Shown: positions 1 to 6,831, numbered from the stretch's first letter. The stretch: 7,019 nucleotides of DNA from Limnohabitans sp. (GCA_009693225.1 SHXP01000125.1:1-7019), one strand, 5' to 3'. Numbers and translations: made by a program. The notes: a model not told the origin generated them from the sequence alone.

Positions 1-116
1 CGTTCATGCGTCACCCCGGGCTGTTCAAACCCTAGAGCATCGCAAATATGCAAATTGAAATTCAAATCGTGGACACCCATGAAGCCCTTGAAACCCTCGT
101 CGTTATTGGCTTGCAT
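1..116 (-). CDS. Possible 5' part of an unidentified ORF in the left mobile fragment
   Basis: A minus-strand frame opens with ATG at 116-114 and stays open for 38 codons to the window edge, beginning MQANNDEGFKGFMGVHDLNF. It starts about 30 bp inside the putative element end, a typical distance for a transposase gene, and AAAGG lies just upstream of the ATG as a possible weak ribosome site. I do not recognise the sequence as any transposase family. The plus strand is also open here (frame 1 up to a TAA at 133-135, 44 codons, ending LLACMPLTNI), so the coding strand is uncertain. Either frame, or neither, could be real. Confidence 0.2.
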   Translation of the reverse strand, partial: MQANNDEGFKGFMGVHDLNFNLHICDALGFEQPGVTHE

Positions 117-146
117 GCCTTTGACTAACATTTAAACCGGACACTA
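1..146. mobile_element. Probable end of an unidentified insertion element
   Basis: This stretch is AT-richer than the genes to its right and has no recognisable host gene. Read on the minus strand it begins TAGTGTCCGGTTTAAATG at base 146, which looks like an insertion-sequence terminus, and it lies exactly where the GlnE-like reading frame (minus strand) loses its family resemblance and stops. The other end of the element is outside the window, so neither the inverted repeat nor a target duplication can be checked. An alternative boundary lies nearer base 170, because TGTGTAAATTAC (158-169) also resembles a transposon end, loosely of IS256 type. Family assignment is not possible from what is visible. 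That it is mobile DNA is an inference from composition and from the broken neighbour. Confidence 0.4.
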
Positions 147-278
147 CTGGTAGCAACTGTGTAAATTACGGGCCCCGGGCGGCCCGGGCGGCAGGCAAGT
201 CAGCACCTGGCCATAGCGCCGGCGCAGCCGTTGCACCAGCCGCGAGCCCGCTGCGCCTTGATACGGCAGGCTGATCAT
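144..278 (-). pseudogene. glnE: Truncated glnE (glutamine synthetase adenylyltransferase), N-terminus only
   Basis: From ATG at 278-276 the minus strand reads MISLPYQGAAGSRLVQRLRR, then RYGQVLTCLPPGPPGA, and ends at a TAG (146-144) after 44 codons. The S-R-x-V-Q-R-x-R-R-R-Y-x(6)-L-P-P-G pattern is what I associate with the extreme N-terminus of betaproteobacterial GlnE, the bifunctional enzyme that adenylylates and deadenylylates glutamine synthetase. Full-length GlnE is over 900 residues, so both nucleotidyltransferase domains are missing. Resemblance ends near GARN, and the last 8 to 10 codons appear to come from the adjoining mobile DNA. A divergent glnE next to yhdP fits Burkholderiales gene order. 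The family match rests on a short segment, so a different protein beginning with a basic helix is possible. Confidence 0.55.
174..191. repeat. Two tandem copies of CCCGGGCGG
   Basis: CCCGGGCGG occurs at 174-182 and again directly at 183-191. On the minus strand this encodes Pro-Pro-Gly twice in the glnE remnant, where most relatives I recall have a single P-P-G. The unit contains the palindrome CCCGGG, so the pair could also fold. It most likely reflects a 9-bp slippage duplication in a high-GC segment. Confidence 0.8.
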
Positions 279-287
279 GGATTTATT

Positions 288-316
288 TTCCGGTGAAGTC
301 ACTTGCGGGTGATAAT
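288..316 (+). promoter_or_regulatory. Candidate sigma70 promoter for yhdP
   Basis: GATAAT at 311-316 matches the -10 consensus TATAAT at five of six positions. A 17-bp spacer upstream places a poor -35 (TTCCGG, 288-293). Transcription would start near 323, about 30 bases before the yhdP ATG. The spacer between the two divergent starts (279-355) is only 77 bp, so promoters for both directions must fit in it or overlap the glnE start. Only the -10 is convincing. Confidence 0.25.
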
Positions 317-355
317 TTCACTGTTAACTCCATATTGACTTGAACCCTATTCTGC

Positions 356-3300
356 ATGACTGATCAAGCTACAGCATCAAATGCCACAGTTACCGGTTGG
401 CTTTGGTACGTCAGCTTGAGCCGTTGGCTGTTGTGGCTGGTCATCGGTTTCTGGGCGCTGATGCTGCTGGCCACCGTGGCTTTGCATTGGCTGATTGTGC
501 CTCGCATCATCGACTGGCAACCCGAGATCGAGGCCATGGCGTCGCGGGCCTGGGGAGTAAAGGTCAGTATCGGCAGTCTCGAGGCGGAGTCTGACGGCTG
601 GGTGCCTTCTTTTGTGTTGAGCGATTTTGTGTTGCGCGACCAGCAGGACCAGGAGGTCATGCGATTGCCCAGCGTGCGGGTCAGTTTGACGCCGGCCTCG
701 TTATTCAGTCTGACGCTGGACCAGATTGAATTGCAGGGGCCGGAGCTCGAAGTGCGTCGCGACCCGCAAGGGCACTGGCAGGTCGCGGGCATGCGGCTGG
801 GCGAGGGTGATAACACGGCCTTGATGGAGTGGCTGTTGCGCCAGCCGGATATTTCCATCCGCCACGGCCGCCTGCGCTGGGTGGACGACCTGTTGCAACA
901 GCCCGAAGTGGCCCTGAATGCAGTCTCGATGCAATTGCGCAATGGTTTGCGCAGCCATGTCTGGCGCTTTGATGCGCAACCACCCGCCAGCTGGGGTCAG
1001 ACTATCAGCCTCCAGGGGCAATTCAGCCGGGCCTTGCTCAACAGAAATGCCAGCGACATCTCCAGCTGGAAAGGTCGTTTTTATGCCCAGTTGCCGGGCA
1101 TAGACATCAGCCGCATGTCGGTTTACCTCAAGCAGGCGACACCAGCCGAATTGCTGTCAGGTAGGGGCTGGTTGCGCGCCTGGGTCGACATTGACCAGGG
1201 GGTGTGGAACAACCAGACGCTGGATGTCGGTTTGCAGGACGTCAGGATCAGCCTGGCCAGCCATCTGGACGAGATCCATTTGCGCCAGGTGGCCGGCCGC
1301 CTGCATATGCAATCCTGGCTGGGCGGTCTCGGGCAGGAGGTACGCACAGAACAATTGCAGGTGACCCCGTTAGAAGGCCCGGCCTGGAGCAGCGGCAGAA
1401 CCCGTTTTGCCTGGCGTCACGCCACCAACCCGCAAGAACCCTGGGCCGCCACCGGTGAGCTGCACATCGATGACATGCCACTGGATGTAATGACCAGAGT
1501 TGCAGCACGCATACCCATAGACGCCGGTTTGCGAACGCATCTCGGCCAGGCCAGGCCAGCGGGCAAGGTGCATTCTCTGGATGTGCAATGGTTTGATGCC
1601 GGTTCGCCCGCCTTGCATTTCAAGGCCGCAGGCAGTCTGCACGGCTTGCGCATGGAGTCTTCCGCGCCGCAGAAGACCCGGCCTTCGGCCAACTGGTGGT
1701 GGCCGGGTGTACAGGAGGCACAGGTTGATTTCGAGGTCAATGAGCAGGCCGGCAGCGCCCAGATTCAGGTTCAGGACGGCAGTGTCACCCTGGTGGATTG
1801 GCTGGAAGAGCCGCTGATTCCCTTGAAAAAATTCCAATCCAAGCTGAGCTGGAGCAAAAGCAATCAGAGCTGGCAACTGCAATTTCACGATGCCCAGGCC
1901 AGCACGGCCGACGGACAGGCGAGTTTTGATCTGCATTGGCACGAAGGCGAGCAAGCCCTGTCCCTGGGCCATCTGGACCTGCAATTGCAGGTCCAGCGTT
2001 TGCAGGCATCCAGGCTGCACCGTTACCTGCCGCAAGCCATGGATGCGCAGGCGCGGCGCTATCTGCGGGATGCGTTGACGGCCGGCTGGTTTGACAAGGC
2101 CTCTCTCAACTTCAAGGGGCCGCTGGACCGTTTCCCGTTCAGCAAAACCAATGACGGGGTTTTTGCACTACAGGCGCCGTTTCAACAGGTCAATATGCAA
2201 TACGCCCCTGTTGTCGCCGGCAATGCACCGGCGCGGCGCGAACCGCTCGGCTGGCCGGGCTTGCAGCAAGCCAATGGCGAATTGCAGGTTAACCAGAGCC
2301 GCTTGCAGGTGAAGAGCTCCGGCGCACGTTTGGGCGCGCAAGGACAGGTCCAGGTAGGCCGGCTGGAGGTACTGATCAATGATCTCAGTGACATCGTGGT
2401 CGATGTGAACGCGCAGTTCAAAAGCAATCTCAGCGACGCTATGCAAGTGATGTTGAACACACCCTTGCAGGACAAAATCGGGCCCTGGATGAACCCGGTC
2501 CTGGTCAACGGCCTGTCCGAACATGATTTGCATTTGCATTTGCCGCTGTCCAATATATCTGCGCTGAAAGTGCAAGGTGTGATGAATCTTCCCGGCAATG
2601 ACGTGCAACTGCAAGCCGGCCTACCACGCATGGGCAAGGTCAAAGGCGTTATCAATTACACCGAATCAGGTTTGAGTACGACCAATTTGCGCTTGCGCGT
2701 GTTCGGCGGCGACGCCCGTCTGGACGGCGGCTTGCGCTTTAACGACAGCGTCACAGAAGGCCCCTCGAGTCTGAATCTGCAAGGCAGCATCAGTGCTGAG
2801 TTCATGCGGCAAAGCACTGAATTGCCTTCATTGACCGGTCTGGCCTCACGCATGGAAGGCACTACCTCGTATGCGGCAACGCTGGGATTGCGCCAGGGCG
2901 TGCCGGAAATCACCGTGATCAGTAATTTGCAAGGCATGTCGCTGGACTTGCCTTTCCCTTTGCGCAAACCGGCTGAAGCCTCCTGGCCGATGCGCTTTGA
3001 CAGCGTGTTGCTGCCCCCGGGTTCGGCCAGAAGCCCGGTATTGCTCGAGCAGATGCAACTCAAGCTGGCGCAGGTGCTCAGCGTCAGTTATGTGCGCGAC
3101 CTCAGCACAGCAACGCCGACTGTGGTGCGCGGGCAGATTCAAGTCGGGCAGTCAGCGGCATGGAAGGATGCGCCAGACAACACCGTGGTGTTGCAGGTCA
3201 AGCAACCCGCCTTGAACGCGGATGAATGGCAGTCGCTGCTGTCCGCCTGGACGGAACAATACAGCAGCGTGCGTGTCAACAACCCGTCGCCCCACTCAGG

Positions 3301-4429
3301 CTGGGATGCCTACATGCCAAATAAAATTAACATCAGCAGCCAGGAACTGCTGTGGTTGGGCCGTACTTACAACCAGGTTCAGGTGACCGCTGACAAGCAA
3401 CTCAAGCTGTGGCGGATACAAGCGCGCGCCAATGAATTTCAGGGCAATGCCGATTACCGGCTGGCGGCCGACGGTGCGGGGGCGCGTATCAGCGCTCAAT
3501 TGAATTACCTGTCCATCCCGCCGGCAGTCCTTGAGGATGTGGGATCGGTCATGTCGGGGGCGCCCAAGGACATGCCTGCACTCGACATCACCATTGACAA
3601 TTTTGTGCTGCGTGGTGTTGCTCTGGGCAAGGCGGAAATCGAGGGTTTTGCACGCAGCAATACCGGCGGTTCGCGTGAATGGGTACTGGGCAAACTCAAT
3701 TTGAGCATGCCCGAAGCCAGTTTACAAAGCAAGGGCCTGTGGGGCGGGACGGCCAAGGGGGCCGCCAAACGCTCACAACTCGAGTTTGTCTTGCAAATCC
3801 AGGACTCCGGCGAATTGCTTGAGCGACTCGGTTTCAAGGGCGCTATTCGTAACGGCAAGGGACGCATGGTCGGGCAGATCGGCTGGCTGGGCTCGCCGTT
3901 TTCACCGGATTACAAAACCATGTCCGGCCAGTTCAATGTCAACATGGAGCGCGGTCAGTTCCTGAAGTCCGAGCCCGGTGTCGCCAGGCTGTTGGGCGTG
4001 TTGAGCCTGCAGTCACTGCCCCGGCGGCTGATGCTGGACTTCAGCGACCTGTTCAGCGAGGGTTTCATGTTTGACTTTGTGCGCGGCGATGTGCAGATTC
4101 AACAAGGCATAGCCAGCACCAATAATTTGCAGATGAAAGGCGTCAGCGCCGCGGTGCTGATGGAGGGCAAGGCTGACATCAAAAACGAAACCCAGGATAT
4201 CAAGGTGGTGATCGTGCCCGAGTTGAATGCCGGAACCGCTTCGTTGGTGTATTCAGCCATCAACCCGCTGGTCGGACTCAGCACCTTTCTGGCGCAGTTT
4301 GTGTTGCGCAAGCCCTTGATGAAGTCCAGTACCCAGGAGTTGCATGTGCAGGGCACCTGGAAAGACCCCAAGGTCAGCAAAGTCGACAGCAGTACCGGTG
4401 ACGCCAAGCCGGCCACGGCCAAACCCTGA
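356..4429 (+). CDS. yhdP: YhdP family AsmA-like phospholipid transport protein
   Basis: A 1357-residue inner-membrane-anchored periplasmic protein. YhdP and its relatives TamB and YdbH are known in Escherichia coli as large bridge-like AsmA-family proteins that together carry phospholipids to the outer membrane. Visible here are a cytoplasmic tail of about 20 residues, one strong hydrophobic helix at about 23-48, then an AsmA-type opening (IIDWQPEIEAMASRAWGVKV, residues 51-70). A very long beta-rich region of alternating polar and hydrophobic residues follows. The C-terminal AsmA_2-type module, about 1188-1340, includes VARLLGVLSLQSLPRRL, an ELNAGTAS segment, a hydrophobic INPLVGLSTFLAQFVL stretch and a closing VQGTWKDPKV. 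These are hallmark positions of the TIGR02099 family. It is slightly longer than the E. coli protein (about 1266). The ATG at 356 gives the expected short tail before the helix, although no clear Shine-Dalgarno precedes it. No frameshift is evident. It is probably the first gene of a transcript that continues into the amidase. Confidence 0.93.
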   Translation: MTDQATASNATVTGWLWYVSLSRWLLWLVIGFWALMLLATVALHWLIVPRIIDWQPEIEAMASRAWGVKVSIGSLEAESDGWVPSFVLSDFVLRDQQDQEVMRLPSVRVSLTPASLFSLTLDQIELQGPELEVRRDPQGHWQVAGMRLGEGDNTALMEWLLRQPDISIRHGRLRWVDDLLQQPEVALNAVSMQLRNGLRSHVWRFDAQPPASWGQTISLQGQFSRALLNRNASDISSWKGRFYAQLPGIDISRMSVYLKQATPAELLSGRGWLRAWVDIDQGVWNNQTLDVGLQDVRISLASHLDEIHLRQVAGRLHMQSWLGGLGQEVRTEQLQVTPLEGPAWSSGRTRFAWRHATNPQEPWAATGELHIDDMPLDVMTRVAARIPIDAGLRTHLGQARPAGKVHSLDVQWFDAGSPALHFKAAGSLHGLRMESSAPQKTRPSANWWWPGVQEAQVDFEVNEQAGSAQIQVQDGSVTLVDWLEEPLIPLKKFQSKLSWSKSNQSWQLQFHDAQASTADGQASFDLHWHEGEQALSLGHLDLQLQVQRLQASRLHRYLPQAMDAQARRYLRDALTAGWFDKASLNFKGPLDRFPFSKTNDGVFALQAPFQQVNMQYAPVVAGNAPARREPLGWPGLQQANGELQVNQSRLQVKSSGARLGAQGQVQVGRLEVLINDLSDIVVDVNAQFKSNLSDAMQVMLNTPLQDKIGPWMNPVLVNGLSEHDLHLHLPLSNISALKVQGVMNLPGNDVQLQAGLPRMGKVKGVINYTESGLSTTNLRLRVFGGDARLDGGLRFNDSVTEGPSSLNLQGSISAEFMRQSTELPSLTGLASRMEGTTSYAATLGLRQGVPEITVISNLQGMSLDLPFPLRKPAEASWPMRFDSVLLPPGSARSPVLLEQMQLKLAQVLSVSYVRDLSTATPTVVRGQIQVGQSAAWKDAPDNTVVLQVKQPALNADEWQSLLSAWTEQYSSVRVNNPSPHSGWDAYMPNKINISSQELLWLGRTYNQVQVTADKQLKLWRIQARANEFQGNADYRLAADGAGARISAQLNYLSIPPAVLEDVGSVMSGAPKDMPALDITIDNFVLRGVALGKAEIEGFARSNTGGSREWVLGKLNLSMPEASLQSKGLWGGTAKGAAKRSQLEFVLQIQDSGELLERLGFKGAIRNGKGRMVGQIGWLGSPFSPDYKTMSGQFNVNMERGQFLKSEPGVARLLGVLSLQSLPRRLMLDFSDLFSEGFMFDFVRGDVQIQQGIASTNNLQMKGVSAAVLMEGKADIKNETQDIKVVIVPELNAGTASLVYSAINPLVGLSTFLAQFVLRKPLMKSSTQELHVQGTWKDPKVSKVDSSTGDAKPATAKP

Positions 4430-4437
4430 GCAAACGC

Positions 4438-5256
4438 ATGAAAGCCGCCTTGTTGCAAATGGTCTCCGGGGTGTCAATGCTGGCCAACCTGGACGCTGCC
4501 GATGATTTGCTGGCGCAGGCGGCAGCTCAAGGCGCCGAACTCGCGGTATTGCCCGAGTATTTCTGTCTGCTGGGGCAGCGCGACAGCGACAAGCTGCAAA
4601 TCGCAGAAAGCTTCGGCGACGGGCCGATGCAACACCGTTTGTCACGCATGGCTGCGCAGTACGGCGTCTGGCTGGTGGCAGGCAGTCTGCCGATCGCCGT
4701 GCCCGGTGACAACAGCCGGGTACACAACACCTGTCTGGTGTTCAACCCGGGCGGCGATTGCGTGGCGCGCTACGACAAGATCCACCTGTTTCATTTCGAC
4801 AATGGTGTGGAGCGCTACGACGAAGCCCGCGTGCAGCAAGCCGGTGACACACCGGTGTGTTTCGATTTATCGTCCCGCGACGGCCATAGCTGGCGCATCG
4901 GTTTGAGTATTTGCTTTGATGTGCGTTTTCCGGCGCTGTACCGGCAACTCGCCGGCATGGGCGCGCACCTCATGCTGGTGCCCAGCGCTTTCACTTACAA
5001 CACAGGCTCGGCCCACTGGGAAGTGTTGATGCGCGCACGCGCCATAGACAGTCTGGTCTGGCTCGGCGCTGCTGCGCAAGGCGGTATGCATGAGAACGGC
5101 AGACGCACCTGGGGACATTCCATGTGGGTCGATCCCTGGGGCCAGGTGGTGGCTTGTCAGCCGCAGCTGCCGGGTTGCGTCGTGGCGGACCTGCACATGC
5201 AGGTATTGCACGAGCGGCGGGCCCAGTTGCCGGCCTTGTCCTCGGCAGCACAGTGA
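4438..5256 (+). CDS. Nit-type carbon-nitrogen hydrolase (probable deaminated glutathione amidase)
   Basis: A 272-residue cytosolic enzyme of the nitrilase superfamily (PF00795). The catalytic triad is complete: Glu40 in LPEYF, Lys114 in RYDKIHLF and Cys159 in SICFDVRFP. The segment PSAFTYNTGSAHWEVLMRAR (182-201) is typical of the Nit1/YbeM branch, whose characterised members hydrolyse deaminated glutathione, a toxic side product of transaminases. The substrate is inferred from subfamily resemblance; other omega-amidase-like activities remain possible. Length is normal for the branch. Its ATG lies 8 bases after the yhdP stop without a strong ribosome site, so translational coupling to yhdP is likely. 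The stop codon ends one base before the stop of a convergent minus-strand small gene. Pairing of yhdP with a Nit homologue is, from memory, recurrent in Burkholderiales. Confidence 0.92.
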   Translation: MKAALLQMVSGVSMLANLDAADDLLAQAAAQGAELAVLPEYFCLLGQRDSDKLQIAESFGDGPMQHRLSRMAAQYGVWLVAGSLPIAVPGDNSRVHNTCLVFNPGGDCVARYDKIHLFHFDNGVERYDEARVQQAGDTPVCFDLSSRDGHSWRIGLSICFDVRFPALYRQLAGMGAHLMLVPSAFTYNTGSAHWEVLMRARAIDSLVWLGAAAQGGMHENGRRTWGHSMWVDPWGQVVACQPQLPGCVVADLHMQVLHERRAQLPALSSAAQ

Positions 5257-5257
5257 A

Positions 5258-5368
5258 TCAGTCTTCGTCGCGCCGTTCGCCGTCTCTTCGGCCTGAGAAC
5301 ATGGTCCACCAGACGATCAGCATCAGGATCGCGCCCGCCAACAGGGCTTCCAGCAAAATCAGCAGCAT
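5258..5368 (-). CDS. Small single-helix membrane protein, 36 residues
   Basis: A minus-strand gene of 36 codons starting at ATG 5368-5366, beginning MLLILLEALLAGAILMLIVW and followed by a WTMFSGRR junction and a charged tail ending in GERRDED. The design is one transmembrane helix (about 2-24), a short basic stop-transfer cluster and an acidic cytoplasmic-type end. A good Shine-Dalgarno, GGAGA, lies 10 bases upstream. The gene converges on the amidase gene (stop codons one base apart), and its start codon overlaps the first mltA start on a shared CATG. The track frame extends further upstream to 5530, but only the 5368 start has a ribosome site and gives a clean membrane protein; the upstream part is antisense to the MltA signal peptide. 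I recall similar tiny WWTMFSGR-type proteins in Comamonadaceae, but no function is known to me. Confidence 0.68.
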   Translation of the reverse strand: MLLILLEALLAGAILMLIVWWTMFSGRRDGERRDED

Positions 5369-6575
5369 GTTTGTTTTTCTCCGTTCAGGCATGACTGTAA
5401 TCGCTGGCGCTGACGGCCTGCGGGTTGGTCTGTGTCTTGTGCTGCGCTGGGGGGTGCCGCTGTTGCTGGTGGCCTGTGCGGTCAAAGCGCCGGTCACGCA
5501 AACCCCTCCGGGGGAATCTGCCCCCGTCACACGCTCGCCGGTTGATGCCGGCGGCCAGCCGCTGCCCGCCCAGGAAAGTACTGAGACAGAGCAAAGACGG
5601 AGTCAGCTCTTGCCCGTGCCATGGAGTGACTTGCCCGGCTGGGACAAAGAATCCATGCCCGAAGCATGGACCGTATTGACTGCGAATTGCGAAAAACCCG
5701 GCCGCGTGATGGCGCCGCTTTGTCCGCAGATACGACGCCTGGCGCTGGCCGATGAGCAAGAGCAACGCCAGTGGCTGATGCAAAACCTGCAAGCGCATCG
5801 TGTGGAGTCGCTGGAAAGCGAAGCCACGGGTTTGCTGACCGCTTATTACGAACCAGTCATGGACGCGCGGAGGGTGCCAGGAAATGGTTTTTCAGTTCCC
5901 TTGTACCGCACGCCTGCGTCCCTCAAACCCGGTCAGCCCTGGTACACCCGCCAGCAAATAGACACATTGCAGGCAGCCCAGGAGGCCTTGCACGGCAGAG
6001 AAATCGCCTGGCTGGCCGATCCGGTGGACGCCGTGGTGTTGCATATTCAAGGCTCTGGGCGTTTGCGCATCATCGAGGGGGATGGCCGGGTGCACATGGT
6101 GCGGGTCGCCTATGCGGCTTCCAATGAACATTCCTACCAAAGCATAGGCCGCTGGCTGCTCGACAAGAACGAGACCAGGGATGCCACCTGGCCGGGCATC
6201 AAAGCCTGGCTGCAGCGCAACCCGCAAAAAGCACAAGCCCTGCTGTGGGTCAATCCGCGTTTTGTGTTTTTCAAGGAAGAAAGCATCACAGATGCAAACG
6301 CCGGGCCGCGCGGCGCACAAGGCCTGGCGTTGACAGCGGGCCGCTCGATTGCGGTTGATCCGCAGAGCGTGGCTTACGGCACGCCGCTGTGGCTGGTGTC
6401 GCCCGGGCCGACGCAGTTTTTGCAGCGATTGGTGGTGGCGCAGGATACCGGCAGCGCGATCACCGGCGCGGTGCGCGCTGATTTGTACATAGGTACCGGC
6501 GCCATCGCGGGAGAACTGGCCGGGCGCATGAAGCAGCCCTTGCGTTTATGGGCATTGTTGCCTAAAACGCAGTGA
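5367..6575 (+). CDS. mltA: Membrane-bound lytic murein transglycosylase A (MltA)
   Basis: MltA cleaves the MurNAc-GlcNAc bond of peptidoglycan, forming 1,6-anhydro ends, and is an outer-membrane lipoprotein. Counting from ATG 5367 the product has 402 residues: signal peptide, lipobox LVAC with Cys37, a proline- and threonine-rich linker (about 38-75), the MltA domain with TGLLTAYYEP (154-163) and HIQGSGRLRI, and a C-terminal 3D domain with GRSIAVDP and AQDTGSAITG. Asp360 and Asp372 sit in the positions of the E. coli MltA active-site aspartates, judging by motif. The frame extends upstream to 5124, but that part overlaps the amidase out of frame and is not signal-like. ATG 5391 is an equally possible start, as neither has a good ribosome site. 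No separate promoter is obvious, so transcription may read through from yhdP and the amidase. E. coli MltA is about 365 residues; the excess is in the linker. Confidence 0.93.
   Translation: MFVFLRSGMTVIAGADGLRVGLCLVLRWGVPLLLVACAVKAPVTQTPPGESAPVTRSPVDAGGQPLPAQESTETEQRRSQLLPVPWSDLPGWDKESMPEAWTVLTANCEKPGRVMAPLCPQIRRLALADEQEQRQWLMQNLQAHRVESLESEATGLLTAYYEPVMDARRVPGNGFSVPLYRTPASLKPGQPWYTRQQIDTLQAAQEALHGREIAWLADPVDAVVLHIQGSGRLRIIEGDGRVHMVRVAYAASNEHSYQSIGRWLLDKNETRDATWPGIKAWLQRNPQKAQALLWVNPRFVFFKEESITDANAGPRGAQGLALTAGRSIAVDPQSVAYGTPLWLVSPGPTQFLQRLVVAQDTGSAITGAVRADLYIGTGAIAGELAGRMKQPLRLWALLPKTQ
5378..5382 (-). promoter_or_regulatory. Ribosome binding site GGAGA of the antisense small gene
   Basis: The plus strand TCTCC reads GGAGA on the minus strand, 9 to 10 bases before the ATG at 5368. 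This decides the start of the 36-codon gene over the upstream in-frame ATG at 5530. The site lies inside the first codons of mltA, so the same bases are constrained on both strands. Confidence 0.55.
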
Positions 6576-6582
6576 TTCATTG

Positions 6583-6590
6583 AAAGGAAG
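6583..6590 (+). promoter_or_regulatory. Ribosome binding site of the truncated desaturase gene
   Basis: AAAGGAAG ends four bases before the ATG at 6595, putting AGG about 7 bases from the start. It favours ATG 6595 over the in-frame TTG at 6580, which would place this site inside the coding region. The short gap after the mltA stop suggests cotranscription with mltA. Confidence 0.7.
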
Positions 6591-6594
6591 CGAC

Positions 6595-6831
6595 ATGGGT
6601 TTCATCATTGTGCTGGCGACACCGGTTTTTTTGCTGGCGATTGCCTTTGAATGCTGGTGGGGCTGGCACTTGTCACGCCAAGGCCAAGCGGTGGCTCAAA
6701 CCTACCGCTGGGACGACGCGATCAACAGCATCAGCCTGGGCATGGTCAGTGGTTCTGTCGCAATAAGAAATTCTGAAGAATCTTACCTACTACCAGTAGC
6801 GTATTTGCCCTATGCCAAACACCACCTGTAG
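6595..6831 (+). pseudogene. Sterol desaturase / fatty acid hydroxylase-type gene, truncated after 52 codons
   Basis: The first 52 codons (6595-6750) begin MGFIIVLATPVFLLAIAFEC, a membrane helix, and continue to YRWDDAINSISLGMVS. The R-x-D-D-A-I-N-S-x-S-L-G pattern is typical of the N-terminus of the sterol desaturase/fatty acid hydroxylase superfamily (PF04116), di-iron membrane enzymes of about 270-330 residues. All the histidine clusters that bind iron lie further on and are missing. At 6751 the frame enters a 120-bp inverted-repeat element, which adds 26 unrelated residues (starting GSVAIRNSEE) and a TAG stop at 6829-6831. The rest of the gene is not found on the far side of the element, so this is a deletion or rearrangement and not a simple insertion. 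The product should be inactive. Confidence 0.72.
6751..6767 (+). repeat. Left 17-bp terminal inverted repeat
   Basis: GGTTCTGTCGCAATAAG, identical over all 17 bases to the reverse complement of 6854-6870. It begins immediately after codon 52 of the desaturase frame and supplies that frame with Gly-Ser-Val-Ala-Ile. Confidence 0.95.

Noticed and set aside
48..128. 26-codon plus-strand ORF at the left edge
   Set aside because: Too short, without a ribosome site, and overlapped by two other open frames in the same mobile fragment; nothing favours it.
169..192. GC-rich palindromic stretch as a transcription terminator
   Set aside because: No run of T follows on either strand, and the repeat is explained by Pro-Pro-Gly codons of the glnE remnant.
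364..942. Long minus-strand frame of 192 codons inside yhdP
   Set aside because: It lies wholly antisense to the conserved start of yhdP, its translation is rich in Ser, Arg and Cys without domain-like character, and there is no ribosome site. It is a shadow of a high-GC gene, as are the other long frames within yhdP.
1370..2035. Minus-strand frame of 221 codons
   Set aside because: Antisense to the middle of yhdP, with low-complexity composition and no neighbouring genes on that strand. The plus-strand protein explains the region fully.
5124..5366. Upstream in-frame extension of mltA
   Set aside because: It would overlap the amidase gene by 133 bases in another frame, and it places about 81 Ala/Gly/Arg-rich residues before a good lipoprotein signal peptide, which would stop export.
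5258..5530. Full 90-codon minus-strand frame as one gene
   Set aside because: The first 54 codons are antisense to the MltA signal peptide and linker and have no ribosome site. The internal ATG at 5368 with GGAGA upstream is the better start.
6571..6594. Terminator or promoter between mltA and the desaturase remnant
   Set aside because: The gap is only 19 bases and holds a ribosome site; no hairpin or promoter boxes are visible.
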